This document shows, one piece after another, positions 63,401 through 64,000 of a DNA stretch of 64,000 bases. The translations under genes and the position numbers were made by a program. This DNA is from Haloferula luteola (GTDB lineage Bacteria > Verrucomicrobiota > Verrucomicrobiia > Verrucomicrobiales > Akkermansiaceae), in the NCBI RefSeq assembly GCF_014201715.1, contig NZ_JACHFD010000007.1, positions 1 to 64,000 of the forward strand, given 5' to 3'. Below the pieces are notes generated by a model, which was not told the DNA's origin, made no database searches, and saw only the letters and a list, made by a program, of their open reading frames with translations. How positions within the stretch are numbered: the first letter of the stretch is position 1; every line of letters starts with the position of its first letter.

Positions 63401-64000
63401 CGAGATTGCCGGGCTTACGGCGGCTTTCAGGAAAGGTACGGAGGATGTCGGATTTTGTGCGGTTGGATCTTTGAAGTCCAATTTGGGGCACCTTGATACC
63501 GCTGCAGGGGTCTGCGGCTTGATCAAAACAGCACTCTCGTTGCAGCACGGTGAACTGCCGCCGGTGCTCCATTTCAAGACGCCCAATCCGCGGATTGATT
63601 GGGCCCAGTCGCCGTTCTTTGTGAACGATACTCTGCGTCCTTGGGTGCCTGCTACGGGTTCGCCACGGCGTGCTGGAGTGAGTTCCTTCGGTGTGGGCGG
63701 AACCAATGCGCACGTGATTCTTGAAGAGGCCCCTCGCGATGTGACGCCTCAGGAAGAGGGGGCAGGTCCTCGGTTGTGGGTGCTTTCGGGGCGTACGGAA
63801 AAGGCCGTCGATGACCTGGCTGAAAAGCTTGGAAGTTTTGCGGCGGGAGAGCGAAAAGAGTCATTTTCGGCTGCTGCCCGGACGTTGGCGCTGGGCCGCA
63901 AACCGATGGCACTGCGTACTGCGGTGGTAGCGCGGGATTGGGCCGATCTGGGCCGGGCGTTGAGTGAGGGTCGGATGGCGCCCGTCGAATCGGCCTCATC
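60408..64000 (+). CDS. polyketide synthase, N-terminal part: FkbH-type HAD domain, ACP, ketosynthase (3' end outside window)
   Basis: The frame is open from the ATG at 60408 to the window edge (about 1197 codons) with no stop. Residues ~1-560 are an FkbH/HAD-IIIC type unit: the N-domain pattern ATFTVDPLSLVLESWLAAFG, then HAD motif 1 VDADHTLW (Asp194, Asp196), LVSKNHPDDV, INWEPKSSNLRQIA and LFLDDSPAE. An acyl carrier domain follows with DLGGNSLQL (Ser616). The ketosynthase starts near residue 672: TACSSSL with Cys852, VEAHGTAT with His988 and NLGHLDTAAG with His1028, so the triad is complete. After GVGGTNAHVILEE a KS-AT linker begins. FkbH domains load a glyceryl unit from 1,3-bisphosphoglycerate onto ACP. 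The product is unknown. Confidence 0.9.
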   Translation, partial: MSHPQQVPVCLSATFTVDPLSLVLESWLAAFGLTAEVKIAGFQQVHQQLLDPGSLLSCNRGGVNVVLVRGQDLAVGTPARGRSAAREIGAALAESVARNGIRTLVVACPCQQAQVAEEVFLAELREQVGEISGAEFLDASAVARLYQVEDAYDLEAEVAAAVPYTDAMYRALGTWVSRRLLAGMRKPIKVIAVDADHTLWTGVVGEVGASGVEVGPARRAFQKFLLECRSQGHLLCLVSKNHPDDVEAVFREHPDMVIGRDAFVESMINWEPKSSNLRQIAARLNLGLDAFLFLDDSPAEIAEVAANAPAVMGVRIPENEADLPAFLQHLWVLDRHDASAEDVRRADFYHDEAQRRALRERTGSYEEFISGLDLRMEIVPLDDSNLGRASQLTRRTNQFNSCPRPRDEAKLRESCRGMVARLVEVRDRFGDYGAVGLMIFREDGGRLWAETFLLSCRALGKGVEQRMLRYLGDFARELQLEEIAIWFSDSGRNQPVREFLEGLPGRWEDELRIIPAALARQCSLVPSALAGTTTQAVVGEPVTDAECVAMIAHQLRTAEAIGSWMAEPMRPRPEISERYVDPVGFVEERIAAIWAGVLNVEKVGRHDRFVDLGGNSLQLVRVHAQVQREFGKPFELVRMFEHPTVEEQAQLVVEEVEPTPTPVEATPELEGREALAIVGMAVRLPGANTPEELWENLRAGVESIEVFDAAGEEVPGPSDDPAFVRARGLLKPELYEGLDGGLFGILPREAEIIDPQQRVFLELCWEALERGGYRPDAAEEEGGRVGIYAGCYYDTYLPHHILSDPEMHRRHLAEAQVGALQVEFGNDKDHLATRVAFKLNLKGPSLTVQTACSSSLVAVGHAAMALRSGHCDMALAGGITITVPQKRGYHHEEGGMLSRDGHCRPFDAESSGTVFSNGGGVVLLKRLADAVRDGDTIHAVIRGYGLNNDGGTKHSYAAPSVDGQADAIRRAHLDAGVDPRTITYVEAHGTATPLGDPIEIAGLTAAFRKGTEDVGFCAVGSLKSNLGHLDTAAGVCGLIKTALSLQHGELPPVLHFKTPNPRIDWAQSPFFVNDTLRPWVPATGSPRRAGVSSFGVGGTNAHVILEEAPRDVTPQEEGAGPRLWVLSGRTEKAVDDLAEKLGSFAAGERKESFSAAARTLALGRKPMALRTAVVARDWADLGRALSEGRMAPVESAS

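Noticed and set aside
61746..63713. 655-aa open frame on the minus strand opposite the PKS
   Set aside because: The plus strand has complete FkbH, ACP and KS motifs in the same DNA; the minus frame is Arg/His-rich.

Overview
The window looks like a chromosomal segment of a marine- or sediment-type Verrucomicrobiota bacterium (Verrucomicrobiales-like). This rests on gene families rather than a marker gene: Planctomycete/Verrucomicrobia-type PSD1 cytochrome, DUF1549/DUF1553 and DUF1501 proteins, a sulfatase, several exo-glycosidases, a PEP-CTERM protein, and a long MoxR/DUF58/BatA-type operon. Base composition is GC-rich. There are two clear RNA elements, a TPP riboswitch before thiC and a tRNA-Tyr, and no rRNA, CRISPR array or intact insertion sequence.

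Layout. 1-2.8 kb: the tail of a probable polymorphic toxin, an overlapping probable immunity gene, a small orphan ORF, a FlaR-like P-loop protein and a membrane C39-like peptidase, mostly joined by 4-bp ATGA overlaps. 2.8-9.9 kb: a Gre-like factor, a GH92 alpha-mannosidase, a sulfatase, thiC with its riboswitch, and a VOC protein. 9.9-19.0 kb: a minus-strand operon DUF1501 > PPC-domain protein > DUF1549/1553 cytochrome > PSD1-WD40-coiled-coil protein. 19.2-28.9 kb: an orphan ABC ATPase and a fucose/galactose-glycan cluster (GH95 > lyase-like/FN3/discoidin/GH29 fusion > GH95) with a divergent AraC regulator. 29-36.9 kb: an EF-G outside any str operon, an SDR that has lost its catalytic Tyr and Lys, MetY, an NlpC/P60-like lipoprotein, and a three-gene plus-strand run ending in folP. 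36.9-48.0 kb: a seven-gene minus-strand operon from MoxR down to a metallophosphatase-tetraheme lipoprotein.

48.0-57.7 kb is more accessory: an orphan decayed stretch, an M24 peptidase, a GntR-LacI-type regulator, a PEP-CTERM protein, a 1002-residue calcium-repeat protein with an internally duplicated 175-aa domain, then a frameshifted primase remnant and a polyvalent-type kinase next to tRNA-Tyr, which looks like the remains of an integrated element. 57.8-64 kb: a zinc-ribbon membrane protein, a 4'-phosphopantetheinyl transferase, and divergently the start of a polyketide synthase (FkbH-type HAD domain, acyl carrier protein, ketosynthase) that runs off the right edge. The intergenic region before the synthase has three direct repeats at an exact 17-bp period.

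The best candidates for something new are the glyceryl-loading PKS start with its repeat operator and PPTase, the lyase-like/GH29 fusion in a two-GH95 cluster, and the decayed element by tRNA-Tyr.
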